DNA from: Roseibium algicola
GTDB lineage: Bacteria > Pseudomonadota > Alphaproteobacteria > Rhizobiales > Stappiaceae
NCBI RefSeq assembly: GCF_001999245.1
Contig: NZ_CP019630.1
Span: 2,782,501-2,846,500, forward strand
Direction of reading: 5' to 3'
DNA: 64,000 bases
Shown: piece by piece, positions 7,675 to 16,137 of the stretch
Layout of the letters: every line of letters starts with the position of its first letter
Position numbering within the stretch: the first letter of the stretch is position 1
Notes under the pieces: model-generated
Databases searched by the model: none
The model's input: only the letters and a program-made list of their open reading frames with translations
Told to the model about the DNA's origin: nothing
Translations under genes and position numbers: made by a program

Positions 7675-9105
7675 TCAGTCCGGCGCCTTGCCGGTCCAGG
7701 CGCTGCGGTCGATGTCGAGATCCGCGAAGTTGTCAGGGTTCAGCACCGGTCGGGCGACACCTTCCCGAAGCTGGCTCTTGAAGTCGTCCAGGATCCGCTT
7801 TGCCGTCGGGAACAGCATCATCAGAGCCAGTAGGTTGACGACAGCCAGGACGCCCATCAGCGGATCGGAGAAGAAGAACACCGAGGTTGCATTCGGTGCC
7901 GTCGCCCCCAGGAACACGACGCCCATCACGGCGACCCTGAGAACGTGCAGGGCCATGGTGCTGGATGTCATCGAACTGAGGGCGTTTTCGCCGAGGTAGT
8001 AGTTGTAGATGATGGAGCTGAACGCGAAGAGCAGCACTGCGCCGGTCAGGAAATAGCTCGTCCAGCCACCGAGGTGGGAGGCAAGCGATTGCTGGGTCAG
8101 GACGACGCCGTCAACGCCTTCTGCACCCGGCGCATAGACATCGCCGAGCAGGATGATCAGCGCCGTACAGGTGCAGATGATCATCGTGTCGATGAAGACC
8201 GAAAAGGACTGGGTGATGCCCTGGCTGATCGGGTGCCGGACTTCCGCCGTGGCGGCAACGTTGGGAGCCGAGCCGAGGCCGGCCTCGTTGGAGAACAGCC
8301 CGCGGCGCAGGCCTTGCGCAAGGGCTGCGCCCATGCCGCCGCCGACCACCTCTTCCAGCCCGAATGCGTTGAGAACGATGGAATAGATGACGCCGGGCAC
8401 CTCGGTGATGTTGAGAAGGATGATCACCAGTGCCATGCCGATATAGCCGACGGCCATGATCGGCACGATGACATCCGCTGCCTTTGCAATGCGGTGGATG
8501 CCGCCAAAGACGATCAGGCCGGTCAGCACAGTCAGGCCTATGCCCGTCCACAGACGGCCGATGCCGAGGCTTTCTTCCGCGGCGCCCGCCACGGTGTTGC
8601 CCTGGAAGGCGTTGAAGCCGAAGGCGAAGGAGGCCATGAGGCAGAGTGCATAAAGCACCGCAAGCCAGCGGTAATCGGCGCCTAGGCCATGGATGATGGT
8701 GCGGGCGGGTCCGCCACGATAGGTACCGTCACCCGTGGAGCGCTTGTAGAGTTGGGCGAGCGAACACTCGATCAGGCTGGTTGCCATGCCGACAAGGGCA
8801 ACGGCCCACATCCAGAAGACCGCACCGGGACCACCGAGCGTGATTGCCACGGCGACGCCGGCGATATTGCCGCCACCAACCCGGCCGCCGACTGACAGAA
8901 GCAGGGCTTCGCGGGCAGAGATGGCGTTGGGATCACCCGACTGGTTCTTGGAAGACAATACGCGGAACATACGCAGGAAGAAGCGTAGCTGAACGAAACC
9001 GGTAACGACCGTGAAGAAGATGCCAATGACGACGAGAAACGGGATGAGTGCCCACCCCCAGGTCAGGTCGCCGATTAGGGCGAAGAACGCCTCGACAAGC
9101 TGCAT
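7675..9105 (-). CDS. alanine or glycine:cation symporter (AGCS family)
   Basis: A 476-residue inner-membrane symporter that imports alanine or glycine with Na+ or H+. AGCS signatures are present: SVGGRVGGGNIAGVAVAI near residue 80, GMATSLIECSLAQLYK, and GLRRGLFSNEAGLGSAPN (about residues 270-287). Around ten hydrophobic segments fit the LeuT-like fold. The ATG at 9105 follows AGGAGG at 9-base spacing; reading further upstream would add a charged tail without such a signal. It appears monocistronic and is separated from rplT by a terminator. Confidence 0.93.
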   Translation of the reverse strand: MQLVEAFFALIGDLTWGWALIPFLVVIGIFFTVVTGFVQLRFFLRMFRVLSSKNQSGDPNAISAREALLLSVGGRVGGGNIAGVAVAITLGGPGAVFWMWAVALVGMATSLIECSLAQLYKRSTGDGTYRGGPARTIIHGLGADYRWLAVLYALCLMASFAFGFNAFQGNTVAGAAEESLGIGRLWTGIGLTVLTGLIVFGGIHRIAKAADVIVPIMAVGYIGMALVIILLNITEVPGVIYSIVLNAFGLEEVVGGGMGAALAQGLRRGLFSNEAGLGSAPNVAATAEVRHPISQGITQSFSVFIDTMIICTCTALIILLGDVYAPGAEGVDGVVLTQQSLASHLGGWTSYFLTGAVLLFAFSSIIYNYYLGENALSSMTSSTMALHVLRVAVMGVVFLGATAPNATSVFFFSDPLMGVLAVVNLLALMMLFPTAKRILDDFKSQLREGVARPVLNPDNFADLDIDRSAWTGKAPD

Positions 9106-9262
9106 GGATCCAACCCTCCTTGTTTTCCGCAAGGCTGACGAAGGGTCAGCCTCATCGGAACCGGAAGGGTAGGCTTCAATTTCCGGGGTTTGCAATAAAA
9201 AAGAGAGGTGCTTGAAAATGCAGCTTTGAATTGCCGGGTTGATAGGCAGCCACCAGACAACA

Positions 9263-9292
9263 AAAAACGCGGCTCGAATGAACCGCGTTTTT
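9263..9292 (-). terminator. terminator after rplT (probably bidirectional)
   Basis: A perfect 10-bp stem (AAAAACGCGG at 9263-9272 and CCGCGTTTTT at 9283-9292) with a 10-base loop. A-run and T-run flank it on both sides, so it can stop transcription from either direction. It lies 24 bases beyond the rplT stop. Confidence 0.88.
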
Positions 9293-9315
9293 CAAATCGG
9301 ATCGGGAAGCCTGCC

Positions 9316-9675
9316 TTAAGCGGCCAGGGCGCCCTGAGCCTGATCAACCAGGGCCTTGAAGGCATCCGGCTGGTTGATGGCGAGGTCGGACAGAACCTTG
9401 CGGTCGACTTCGATGCCGGCCTTGTTCAGACCGTCGATGAAGCGGCCATAGGTCATGCCGTGCTGGCGGGTTGCCGCATTAATGCGCTGGATCCAGAGCG
9501 AACGGAAGTTGCGCTTCTTGGCCTTGCGGTCGCGATAAGCGTACTGGCCGGCTTTCTCGACGGCCTGCTTGGCAACGCGGATGGTATTCTTGCGGCGGCC
9601 GTAATAGCCTTTTGCTGCCTTGATTACTTTTTTGTGGCGAGCGTGGGCGGTAACGCCCCGTTTGACGCGTGACAT
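9316..9675 (-). CDS. rplT: 50S ribosomal protein L20
   Basis: A 119-residue ribosomal protein with the diagnostic N-terminus [19 protein letters not shown], the [19 protein letters not shown] stretch and the conserved LWIQRINAA segment. It binds 23S rRNA early in large-subunit assembly. It follows rpmI by 26 bases and shares its promoter; infC, often first in this operon, is not here. A strong terminator follows. In many bacteria L20 represses its own operon by binding the leader. Confidence 0.98.
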   Translation of the reverse strand: MSRVKRGVTAHARHKKVIKAAKGYYGRRKNTIRVAKQAVEKAGQYAYRDRKAKKRNFRSLWIQRINAATRQHGMTYGRFIDGLNKAGIEVDRKVLSDLAINQPDAFKALVDQAQGALAA

Positions 9676-9701
9676 TTAGGTGATCTCCTTCGGGGCTGGC
9701 T

Positions 9702-9899
9702 TTATGCGTAGGGCAGGAACTGCTTCACGATCTTTGCATCCTGGTCGCTCAGCGTGGTGGTGCCACGGGCGTTGCGGATGAACTTGTTCGTGCGCTTGAT
9801 CATGCCATGACGCTTGCCGGCCTGCGCGGTCTTCACCTTGCCGGTCGCGGTCACTTTAAAGCGCTTTTTGGCGCCGGACTTCGTTTTCAGCTTGGGCAT
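9702..9899 (-). CDS. rpmI: 50S ribosomal protein L35
   Basis: A 65-residue ribosomal protein with the family hallmark start [20 protein letters not shown] and the [10 protein letters not shown] core. It is the first gene of the rpmI-rplT pair, behind a leader of about 150 bases and an SD-like AAGGA. The promoter can be recognised upstream. Identity is secure by length, sequence and partner. Confidence 0.98.
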   Translation of the reverse strand: MPKLKTKSGAKKRFKVTATGKVKTAQAGKRHGMIKRTNKFIRNARGTTTLSDQDAKIVKQFLPYA

Positions 9900-9920
9900 T
9901 TTGCATCCTTTCCTTGGTGC

Positions 9921-9937
9921 ATCCGTTCAGAACGGAT
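9921..9937 (-). promoter_or_regulatory. leader hairpin upstream of rpmI
   Basis: ATCCGTTC and GAACGGAT form a compact stem 22 bases before the rpmI start. It may act in L20 autoregulation or simply shape the ribosome site; there is no T-run, so it is not a terminator. Confidence 0.45.
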
Positions 9938-10052
9938 ACTCTTTTGTTGGTGCATTCAGAGCCGACACGGCATGCCCTCGGTTGTCGAAAACGGTCTGCG
10001 CAAGAACACAGAAAACCAGTCCACGACGAGCCGGACGACTCTGGACCGGGCG

Positions 10053-10081
10053 CTTATATGGGAGCTTTCCTTGGAATGCAA
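10053..10081 (-). promoter_or_regulatory. sigma-70 type promoter of rpmI-rplT
   Basis: On the minus strand TTGCAT (10081-10076) and TATAAG (10058-10053) are separated by exactly 17 bases. The following GCGCCCGG is a GC-rich discriminator, as is usual for stringently controlled ribosomal promoters. Transcription would start near 10046, giving a leader of roughly 145 bases. Confidence 0.65.
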
Positions 10082-10183
10082 CCGGTTTGCGCGCCTTTTT
10101 TGGCGGTTTCGGCCAGATCTGCGGCACGGTCCTCCGCGGCAAAAGCAGTGGCCGCGGAGACCGGTGTGCGCCAGCAAGGCCGA

Positions 10184-10798
10184 TCAGGCAGCCAGATCGC
10201 ATTCCTGCCGGGCGGCCAGAAGGCTGGCAGAGACCTTTTCAGGATCGGCGACGGTGCCTTGCACGGCAATGAAGCGGATATCCTCAACGCCCAGGAACGA
10301 CAACAGGAACTTGAGGTAAGGCTGCACGAAGTTGGCCGCGGCAAAGGGTTGGCCGTCAAGATAGCCTTCGGCCCCATAGGCGGAAATCACCACCGCGCGC
10401 CGGGTTTTTGCAAGTCCCTGAAAGCTGTTGCCGTCAAACGAAAATGTGTGCCCGACACGAACGATCTGGTCGATCCAGGCCTTGAGAGCCGCGGGAACTG
10501 CGAAATTGTAGATCGGCGCGGCAATCAGCAGGGTGTCGGCTTCCTGAAGTTCGGCGATCAATTTGTCGGAAAGGGCTGTCGCTTCCTTCAGGTCTGCGGT
10601 CATGGAGGCGGGCTCGGTATAGAAACCTTCGATGGTCTTCTGGCCGATGATCGGGATGGAGCCATCGGCAACATTTCGCGTGATGACGCGGCAGTCGGGA
10701 TGTTTGCGGCGGTAGCTTGCCTCGAAATGATCGGCAATGGCGGTGGAGTGCGAGCCGGTCTGGCGGGAACTGGAATTGATGCGCAGAAGCAGTGTCAT
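10184..10798 (-). CDS. azoR: FMN-dependent NADH-azoreductase
   Basis: A 204-residue flavodoxin-fold NAD(P)H quinone/azo reductase. The FMN phosphate loop is near the N-terminus (LRINSSSRQTGSHS, residues 4-17), followed by the hallmark APIYNFAVPAALKAWIDQIV (about 93-112) and RAVVISAYGAEGY. It probably reduces quinones or azo dyes with NADH as a detoxifying enzyme in the cytosol. It is divergent from a LysR gene whose palindromic site lies between them, suggesting the LysR protein controls it. Confidence 0.92.
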   Translation of the reverse strand: MTLLLRINSSSRQTGSHSTAIADHFEASYRRKHPDCRVITRNVADGSIPIIGQKTIEGFYTEPASMTADLKEATALSDKLIAELQEADTLLIAAPIYNFAVPAALKAWIDQIVRVGHTFSFDGNSFQGLAKTRRAVVISAYGAEGYLDGQPFAAANFVQPYLKFLLSFLGVEDIRFIAVQGTVADPEKVSASLLAARQECDLAA

Positions 10799-10875
10799 GC
10801 GGGTATCTCCTGGTTGGATGATGACCGGAGGTTATTTCTGCGCATGTGGAGGAAAAACACTGTGGCTCGCAGGAT

Positions 10876-10898
10876 ATTCGTGCTTATTCTGCATGAAT
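10876..10898. promoter_or_regulatory. candidate LysR-type operator
   Basis: ATTCGTGC-TTATTCT-GCATGAAT is an inverted repeat with 7 of 8 matching pairs. It overlaps the lysR start codon at 10897 and faces azoR. Such a position fits autorepression plus control of the divergent gene. Confidence 0.45.
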
Positions 10899-11802
10899 GG
10901 ATCTGCAAGCCCTCAAGACAATTCTGCTCGTCCGCGACCTTGGCAGCCTGGCAGCTGCCGCGCGGGCGCTGGATCTCGATGCCTCGAATGTGTCCCGGAC
11001 GGTTTCTGCAATCGAGCGGGAGCTTGGTCAGCGGCTTTTCCAGCGCAGCACACGCAAGCTGTCGCTGACGGAGGCGGGCGAAGCCTATCTCCAGCGGGTT
11101 GCGCCGCTTGTGGAGGAGATCGAGGCGGCGAACGAGGACATTGCCGCCAGAAGCCAGCAGCCACGGGGAACCTTGCGCATGACGGCGTCGGTTGCCTTCG
11201 TGCTGGAAGGAATCGTCCCGCTTCTGCCGGTGTTTCACGACCGGTACCCGGATATCTCGGTCGAGCTTTTTCCCTCCGACAGCAATCTCGATCTTCTGGC
11301 CGAAGGACTGGACCTTGCTATCCGCCTGGCTGCGGCGCCGAAAGGCGATCTCATTTCCACAAAGCTGCTGCAAACCCATTACCGGGTGGTGGCCTCGCAG
11401 GACTACCTTGAAAGGGAAGGGCGTCCGGAGGCGCCGGGTGACCTGTCTGCCCGAAATTGCCTGTGTTTTGCATTGCCGGATTTTCGCAATGCCTGGCGCT
11501 TCAGGCTTGGGGATGACGCGCCCTTCGATGTGGAAGTGTCCGGCAGAACGACAATTTCAAGCGCGCTTGCGCTACGCGAAGCAGCCAGGCTTGGCCTTGG
11601 TCCGGCATTGCTGGCCGACTGGCTGATTGCGAGCGACCTGAAGGACGGCAGGCTGGTCGATCTCTTTCCCGACCACACGTGTGCTCCGGCGAACTTTGAA
11701 ACCGCCGCATGGATCCTTTATCCGAGCAGGGCCTATCTGCCACTCAAGGTGCGGGTGATGATCGATTTTCTGAAGACAGAGTTCGGACGTTCCGGGAACT
11801 GA
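10897..11802 (+). CDS. LysR family transcriptional regulator
   Basis: A 301-residue LTTR. The winged helix-turn-helix is at residues 1-60 (LGSLAAAARALDLDASNVSRTVSAIERELG, with ALDLDASNVSRTVSAIE as the HTH), and the C-terminal substrate-binding domain runs from about 88 (TLRMTASVAF) onward with RDGRLVDLF-like features near the end. The length is typical. It is divergent from azoR with 98 bases between the starts, the classic LTTR/target layout, so it probably responds to a quinone or similar compound. The start lacks a good SD sequence. Confidence 0.92.
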   Translation: MDLQALKTILLVRDLGSLAAAARALDLDASNVSRTVSAIERELGQRLFQRSTRKLSLTEAGEAYLQRVAPLVEEIEAANEDIAARSQQPRGTLRMTASVAFVLEGIVPLLPVFHDRYPDISVELFPSDSNLDLLAEGLDLAIRLAAAPKGDLISTKLLQTHYRVVASQDYLEREGRPEAPGDLSARNCLCFALPDFRNAWRFRLGDDAPFDVEVSGRTTISSALALREAARLGLGPALLADWLIASDLKDGRLVDLFPDHTCAPANFETAAWILYPSRAYLPLKVRVMIDFLKTEFGRSGN

Positions 11803-12112
11803 TTATACGTCAGAGGCTCCGTTCTTTTTTGGTTTATTTATTCAATTTATTGAAATGAAGAAGATTTTTCACCTCCAGGAATATTTATAAATTCAAATAT
11901 TCATGATTTTTGATCGTGTTTCTGAATTTATAAACTGATGTATACGATTAAGTTTATTCATTTAAGGCTATTTCACTAAGAAAGGCGCCATATTCAATCT
12001 TTACGTGTTATTTAGTGTAAAACTTTGTCCCGTAATACATTTCTTTCTTGAGAATCAGGTCGTGAATATGTTGTTTTGAAGCTACGGAACAATAATTCGG
12101 ACAACCTTGGAT
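11803..12112. other. AT-rich intergenic islet
   Basis: This stretch of about 300 bases is far richer in A and T than its surroundings. No gene is recognisable. It contains short palindromes such as GAATATT...AATATTC near 11880-11903. It may be a xenogeneic-silencer or MucR-type binding region, or a scar of an insertion next to the sulfotransferase. Confidence 0.55.
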
Positions 12113-12715
12113 ATGAATCCCAACATATGCCACGATCGAAAGATTGTTTTTGTACACAATCCCAAAGTAGCTGGTACGAGCCTGAGAGATTGGCTTGGCT
12201 TTGACGAAGTCTGGAATCACGGATTCCCGACGACAAATACGCCTGTAGAATGCTGGAATGACTACAGGGTTATTGTTGCTGTACGAGATCCGATCGACCG
12301 GGCCTTGTCCGGGTACAGGTTCATGACCCGGGAAAAATATGTCGGAAGCTTCCGCAGCCGGTATCCTGACCTGCCAACCTGGGACCCGCTGACCTTCTTC
12401 CGGAAAATGTTCAACGAACAGATCTTCGTGGTGCCGCCGCAGTTCAAGTACACGATGCACATGCATTCGAACAAGGCGCCGGATTATCTGATCCGGTTCG
12501 AGAACATGGATCTTTCCCAGCTCGCGCAGGATCTCGATATCCAGAAGCCGTTGCCACGGGAAAACGCGAACCCGCAAACTGAAGTGGTCGATATTGCGGA
12601 AGATCTCTATGTGGCCCTGATCGACCACTACAAGGTCGATTACCTGCTTTTCGGCTACAGGCCGGTGCCTTATCGCGACTTCATGCGCTCACAGGAAAAA
12701 GCTGCGGCTGCCTGA
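12113..12715 (+). CDS. sulfotransferase family 2-like protein
   Basis: A protein of about 200 residues that resembles bacterial sulfotransferases. The 5'-phosphosulfate loop is FVHNPKVAGTSL (residues about 12-23) and the 3'-phosphate site is VRDPIDRALSGYRF (about 57-70), so PAPS should be the donor. The start is either TTG 12107 or ATG 12113; an in-frame stop lies upstream. It is shorter than many family members but has both cofactor motifs. Its 5' end is AT-rich like the intergenic islet before it, and it has no operon partner, both hints of transfer. A surface glycan or lipid is a possible acceptor. Confidence 0.75.
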   Translation: MNPNICHDRKIVFVHNPKVAGTSLRDWLGFDEVWNHGFPTTNTPVECWNDYRVIVAVRDPIDRALSGYRFMTREKYVGSFRSRYPDLPTWDPLTFFRKMFNEQIFVVPPQFKYTMHMHSNKAPDYLIRFENMDLSQLAQDLDIQKPLPRENANPQTEVVDIAEDLYVALIDHYKVDYLLFGYRPVPYRDFMRSQEKAAAA

Positions 12716-12745
12716 AGATCTGCATTCATTTCCATGACGAAATTC

Positions 12746-12774
12746 GCCCGGGCAGACGCATTGTCCACCCGGGC
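12746..12774. terminator. hairpin between convergent genes
   Basis: GCCCGGG (12746-12752) pairs with CCCGGGC (12768-12774) around a 15-base loop. It lies between the stop codons of the sulfotransferase and acuI genes. No T-run follows on either strand, so termination strength is doubtful. Confidence 0.4.
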
Positions 12775-12785
12775 AAGGAATTGTC

Positions 12786-13778
12786 TCAGGCATTCACGTC
12801 GACGACGACACGGCCCTTGACCTGGCCTTTCAGGATGTCGGCACCAAGCGCCGGCAGGTCTTCAAGGGTCGCCGGGTGGATCATCGCTTCCAGCTTGTCC
12901 ATCGGCAGGTCTTTCGCCAGCCGTTCCCAGGCTTTCAGGCGGCCGTCATAAGGCTTCATAACGCTGTCGATGCCCAGCAGGTTGACGCCGCGCAGCAGGA
13001 ACGGGATGACGGTTGCCGGCAGATTGGCGCCGCCTGCAAGGCCGACGGCTGCAACGGATGCGCCGTATTTCATCTGGCCGAGAACCCGTGCGAGCATCGG
13101 ACCGCCGACAGCATCGATACAGCCCGCCCAGGTTTCGCTTTCGAGGGGGCGCTTGACCGTTTCGGCAACGTCATCGCGGGGCACCACGCGGGCGGCGCCA
13201 AGAGACTTCAGATAATCCCAGGTGCTCTCGCGTCCGGTGACGGCGGCAACCTCGTAGCCGAGATTGGCCAGAATGGCGGTTGCGACGGAGCCGACGCCGC
13301 CAGCGGCACCGGTGACCAGCACCGGCCCGCTTTCAGGCTTCAACCCGTGCTCCTCAAGCGCCATGACCGCAAGCATGGCCGTGAAGCCGGCTGTGCCGAT
13401 GGCCATGGCGTTGCGCGTGGTCAGGCCTTCCGGCAATGGGACGAGCCACTCGCCCTTTACCCGTGCCTTCTGGGCGTAGCCGCCCCACCAGGCTTCGCCG
13501 ACGCGCCAGCCGGTCAGCACCACCTTGTCGCCCGGCTTGTACCAGTCGTCGGAGCTTTCTTCGACGGTTCCGGCAAAGTCGATGCCGGGCACATGCGGAT
13601 AGTTTCGAACCAGTCCCCCTCCCGGGCCAAGGCACAGGCCGTCCTTGTAGTTGAGCGTGGAATATTCGACGGCAACGGTGACATCGGCTTCCGGCAACCG
13701 GCTCACGTCGATGTTCTCAATCGAGGCGTGGGTTTTGCCGTCTTCGTCCTTGTCGACAATCAGTGCCTTGAAGGTCAT
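12786..13778 (-). CDS. acuI: acrylyl-CoA reductase family (AcuI/YhdH) oxidoreductase
   Basis: A 330-residue zinc-free medium-chain dehydrogenase/reductase. Family signatures are STLNYKDGL (residues about 40-48), PGIDFAGTV, and the NADPH fold with VTGAAGGVGSVA. The ATG at 13778 has AAGGGA upstream; the longer frame adds an implausible basic leader. AcuI reduces acryloyl-CoA to propionyl-CoA, detoxifying acrylate from DMSP in marine alphaproteobacteria. It is the last gene behind DUF2182 and DUF1326. The MDR/YhdH family is certain; the exact substrate is inferred. Confidence 0.83.
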   Translation of the reverse strand: MTFKALIVDKDEDGKTHASIENIDVSRLPEADVTVAVEYSTLNYKDGLCLGPGGGLVRNYPHVPGIDFAGTVEESSDDWYKPGDKVVLTGWRVGEAWWGGYAQKARVKGEWLVPLPEGLTTRNAMAIGTAGFTAMLAVMALEEHGLKPESGPVLVTGAAGGVGSVATAILANLGYEVAAVTGRESTWDYLKSLGAARVVPRDDVAETVKRPLESETWAGCIDAVGGPMLARVLGQMKYGASVAAVGLAGGANLPATVIPFLLRGVNLLGIDSVMKPYDGRLKAWERLAKDLPMDKLEAMIHPATLEDLPALGADILKGQVKGRVVVDVNA

Positions 13779-13803
13779 GAGCTGTTCCCTTTTCTCTTCG
13801 GTT

Positions 13804-14430
13804 TCAGGCGGCGGCTTCCGCCGCCGGGCCGGACCAGTCGATCTGGCAGATTTCAGCACTTCTGCCGTCAAAATCCCAGACCCTGCCGTAAGCGCGCACG
13901 CGGCCTTGCGTGGCGGTGGCGACCGTGATGTCCGAACCCATCCAGTATTCGGTGTTCTTGACGACGATATCCTCGTCCGGATTGGCGCCGCGCACAGGCT
14001 CCACCTCGCCCTTGATCGCCTTGCCGACGATCAGGCGGCGTTTCTTGCCTTCGTTGGTGTAGGATACGGGGGCACGTTCGGCGCCCAGAAACTCGCTGAC
14101 CAAAACCCGGAACAGGCCGGTGGTGCCCTTGGCCTGGCCGGAGAAGATCTTGATCAATCCGTCATAGGCCGCTTCGCTGGCGCGCTCGTCGATATAGGCG
14201 GCGGCCTTCCAGTTGCCGCGGGCCATCAGGCCCGGAATTTCCAGGACGAGGCCGACATTGAGGCCGGAGAGGTCCTCGCCCTCATAGTGGCCTTCGTCAA
14301 TGCGCACACCCGCCCAGGCCTGGCAGTAACCCTCTGTGGGCGGGTGCTTGCCGAGCGACACCACGCAGGGGCAGAAGACGGTGCAATTGCAGTTGAGGAT
14401 CAGTTCTCCTCTGATGGCCCAGCCGGACAT
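13804..14430 (-). CDS. DUF1326 domain protein
   Basis: A 208-residue protein of the DUF1326 family. Near the N-terminus it has a Cys cluster LNCNCTVFCPC (residues about 12-22), which looks like a metal-binding site, probably for copper or another thiophilic metal. No signal peptide. The ATG follows GGGAGAAAATC. It starts 11 bases after the DUF2182 gene ends, and the two families are commonly paired, suggesting a joint metal-related task. The function is not established from sequence. Confidence 0.82.
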   Translation of the reverse strand: MSGWAIRGELILNCNCTVFCPCVVSLGKHPPTEGYCQAWAGVRIDEGHYEGEDLSGLNVGLVLEIPGLMARGNWKAAAYIDERASEAAYDGLIKIFSGQAKGTTGLFRVLVSEFLGAERAPVSYTNEGKKRRLIVGKAIKGEVEPVRGANPDEDIVVKNTEYWMGSDITVATATQGRVRAYGRVWDFDGRSAEICQIDWSGPAAEAAA

Positions 14431-14440
14431 GATTTTCTCC

Positions 14441-15256
14441 CTATATGGTTATTAGTAATAACGGCAGAACCAGAACGACCAGTCCGGCCAGAATGAGGAA
14501 AACGCCGACCGGCGCGGTAAGTTTCGCGCCGATATCGGGAAGTTTTTCCAGTGTCATCAGCACCATGGCGCCTCCCATGAAGGCGAGATTCATGGTCCCG
14601 GCGACAAACGCGAGCAGCATCAAGGCCCAGCAGCAGCCAAGGCAGACGGCGCCAAGCCTGAGGCCAAGCGAAAGCCCGCCCCGGGCCCCCGGCTGCCAAT
14701 GGCTGAAGAAAAAGGTCAACGGGTTCCGGCAGGAGCTGAGGCAGGCCTGCTTGAGGCGGCTGAACTGATAAGCCCCCGCCAGCAGCAGCAGGGCTGCGTT
14801 CAACGGGTTGGAAACAGATTTGCCGAATGGATCGAGCAGGCTTTGTTCCGCCAGCCAGACCTGAAGAGAACCGGCCAGAAGCGAAAATCCGAGCCAGACA
14901 GCCAGATACCCACCCACAAGCGCGGCCAGCGGCAAGATGCCTGCGGCGGCTGTCTGTGTCAGCTGCGCATAGGTGCGAAAAGCTGGAAAGGCTGTTGGTG
15001 CCATCATCGCCAGGGCCATCAGGGCCCACATCAGGGCGGCGACCCCGAAGCCGGCATTGGCGGCTGTTGCCGAGCACAGGGACAGGAATGCCTCCAGCGG
15101 CTGCCCCATGGGTAGCCCGGTAAGCTGCCAGTCCGTGGTTTCCCTCAGGCCGCCTGCCTGCATGGCGAACAGGATGGCCCAGGCCACCAGAATGGCGGCA
15201 TAAAAGGTCAGCCAGAACGCTCTGTGGCCAGGCATGAGCCGCGCAACGGTGTCCAC
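14441..15256 (-). CDS. DUF2182 integral membrane protein
   Basis: A 271-residue membrane protein with about seven hydrophobic segments. Family traits are the M-x-x-A-M-M-x-P segment (MALAMMAPTAFPAF, about residues 83-96), and CLSSCRNPLTFFF with adjacent Cys, followed by CLGCCWALM. The Cys and Met residues suggest metal binding in the membrane. It begins with GTG behind a strong GGGAGGA site. First gene of the DUF2182-DUF1326-acuI operon, divergent from a GntR regulator. Confidence 0.82.
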   Translation of the reverse strand: MDTVARLMPGHRAFWLTFYAAILVAWAILFAMQAGGLRETTDWQLTGLPMGQPLEAFLSLCSATAANAGFGVAALMWALMALAMMAPTAFPAFRTYAQLTQTAAAGILPLAALVGGYLAVWLGFSLLAGSLQVWLAEQSLLDPFGKSVSNPLNAALLLLAGAYQFSRLKQACLSSCRNPLTFFFSHWQPGARGGLSLGLRLGAVCLGCCWALMLLAFVAGTMNLAFMGGAMVLMTLEKLPDIGAKLTAPVGVFLILAGLVVLVLPLLLITI

Positions 15257-15306
15257 CCGATCCTCCCGATAAATTTTCTCCTAGGCTGCGGGGGCGGTCT
15301 CTAAAA

Positions 15307-15348
15307 GTCAAACATTTAATTGTCAGACATTTAAACAATTTGTTTGAC
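15307..15348. promoter_or_regulatory. candidate GntR operator: direct and inverted repeats
   Basis: Two near-identical 13-mers (GTCAAACATTTAA at 15307-15319, GTCAGACATTTAA at 15322-15334) lie 15 bases apart. The left one also forms an inverted repeat with TGTTTGAC (15341-15348), with AATTGT/ACAATT nested inside. The array lies between the divergent DUF2182 and GntR starts. Confidence 0.55.
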
Positions 15349-15405
15349 CGTGTCGGGTCGTCTCTTTAGGTTTGCCGGGGTTCAGGCGAAAATTCGGAGG
15401 TTCTT

Positions 15406-16137
15406 TTGGCGATTGAATTCAACACGATTCAAAAAGAGGGCCTTTCGGTCCAGATCGCCAATGCCATCCGCAATGCCATTCTCGAAGGTCGCCTTGCCGG
15501 TGAGGAGCGCCTGCCGAGCGAAGCCGATCTGGCGGAGCGCTTCGGTGTGTCGCGGTCGACTGTTCGCGAGGCCTTGAAACGGCTTGCCGCCCAGAACCTT
15601 ATCCGCAGCGAGCGGGGTTCTTCCGGTGGGGCTTTCGTCAATCGCATGACCTGGGCCGAAGCTCAGGACAACCTGATGACGACCACGCGGCTCCTGATCG
15701 GCATGAACGACATTCCACTGGAAGACGCCATCGAGGCCCGCTTTGCGCTGGAAGCTGCCGCGCTGCCCCTGGCGGCGGAAAAACGCACCGACGACCAGCT
15801 GGCCGAACTTGCACGCGAAATTTCCCGGCAGAGAAACCGTGACACAAGCGACGAGGACTTTTGCGCGTCGGACGTCGCCTTTCATTCGGCCGTGGCGCGG
15901 GCAACGGACAACCCGATCCTGGTTTTCCAGTTGTCGGCCGCCTTCGAGGCGATGCAGCCACTCATGAACATGCTGGTCTACCGCCTGCGCGACCGCGAAC
16001 GGATCGCCGACCTGCATCAGGCCCTGGCCGATGCGCTGGCCGCGCGCGACAGCGCCGGTGCCGCTCAGCATCTGGACGCCCTGTCGGCCTATACGCGGGA
16101 ACTGGCGGCGCAAAGGCGCAAGCCGCGCAGCGCATAA
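15406..16137 (+). CDS. GntR family regulator, FadR subfamily
   Basis: A 243-residue regulator. The GntR winged helix is at residues 10-75 (LPSEADLAERFGVSRSTVREALKRL), followed by an FCD ligand domain (EDAIEARFALEAAALPLAA and the D-x-x-F-H-S-A metal-type motif DVAFHSAVARAT, about 163-174). It starts with TTG behind GGAGG at 5-base spacing. It is divergent from the DUF2182 operon and a repeat array suitable as its operator lies between. FCD regulators commonly sense organic acids, so a C3 acid or similar ligand is conceivable given acuI nearby. Confidence 0.9.
   Translation: MAIEFNTIQKEGLSVQIANAIRNAILEGRLAGEERLPSEADLAERFGVSRSTVREALKRLAAQNLIRSERGSSGGAFVNRMTWAEAQDNLMTTTRLLIGMNDIPLEDAIEARFALEAAALPLAAEKRTDDQLAELAREISRQRNRDTSDEDFCASDVAFHSAVARATDNPILVFQLSAAFEAMQPLMNMLVYRLRDRERIADLHQALADALAARDSAGAAQHLDALSAYTRELAAQRRKPRSA

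Noticed and set aside
12876-13928. Open frame of 350 codons on the plus strand
   Set aside because: Antisense to acuI and DUF1326; composition typical of a shadow frame.
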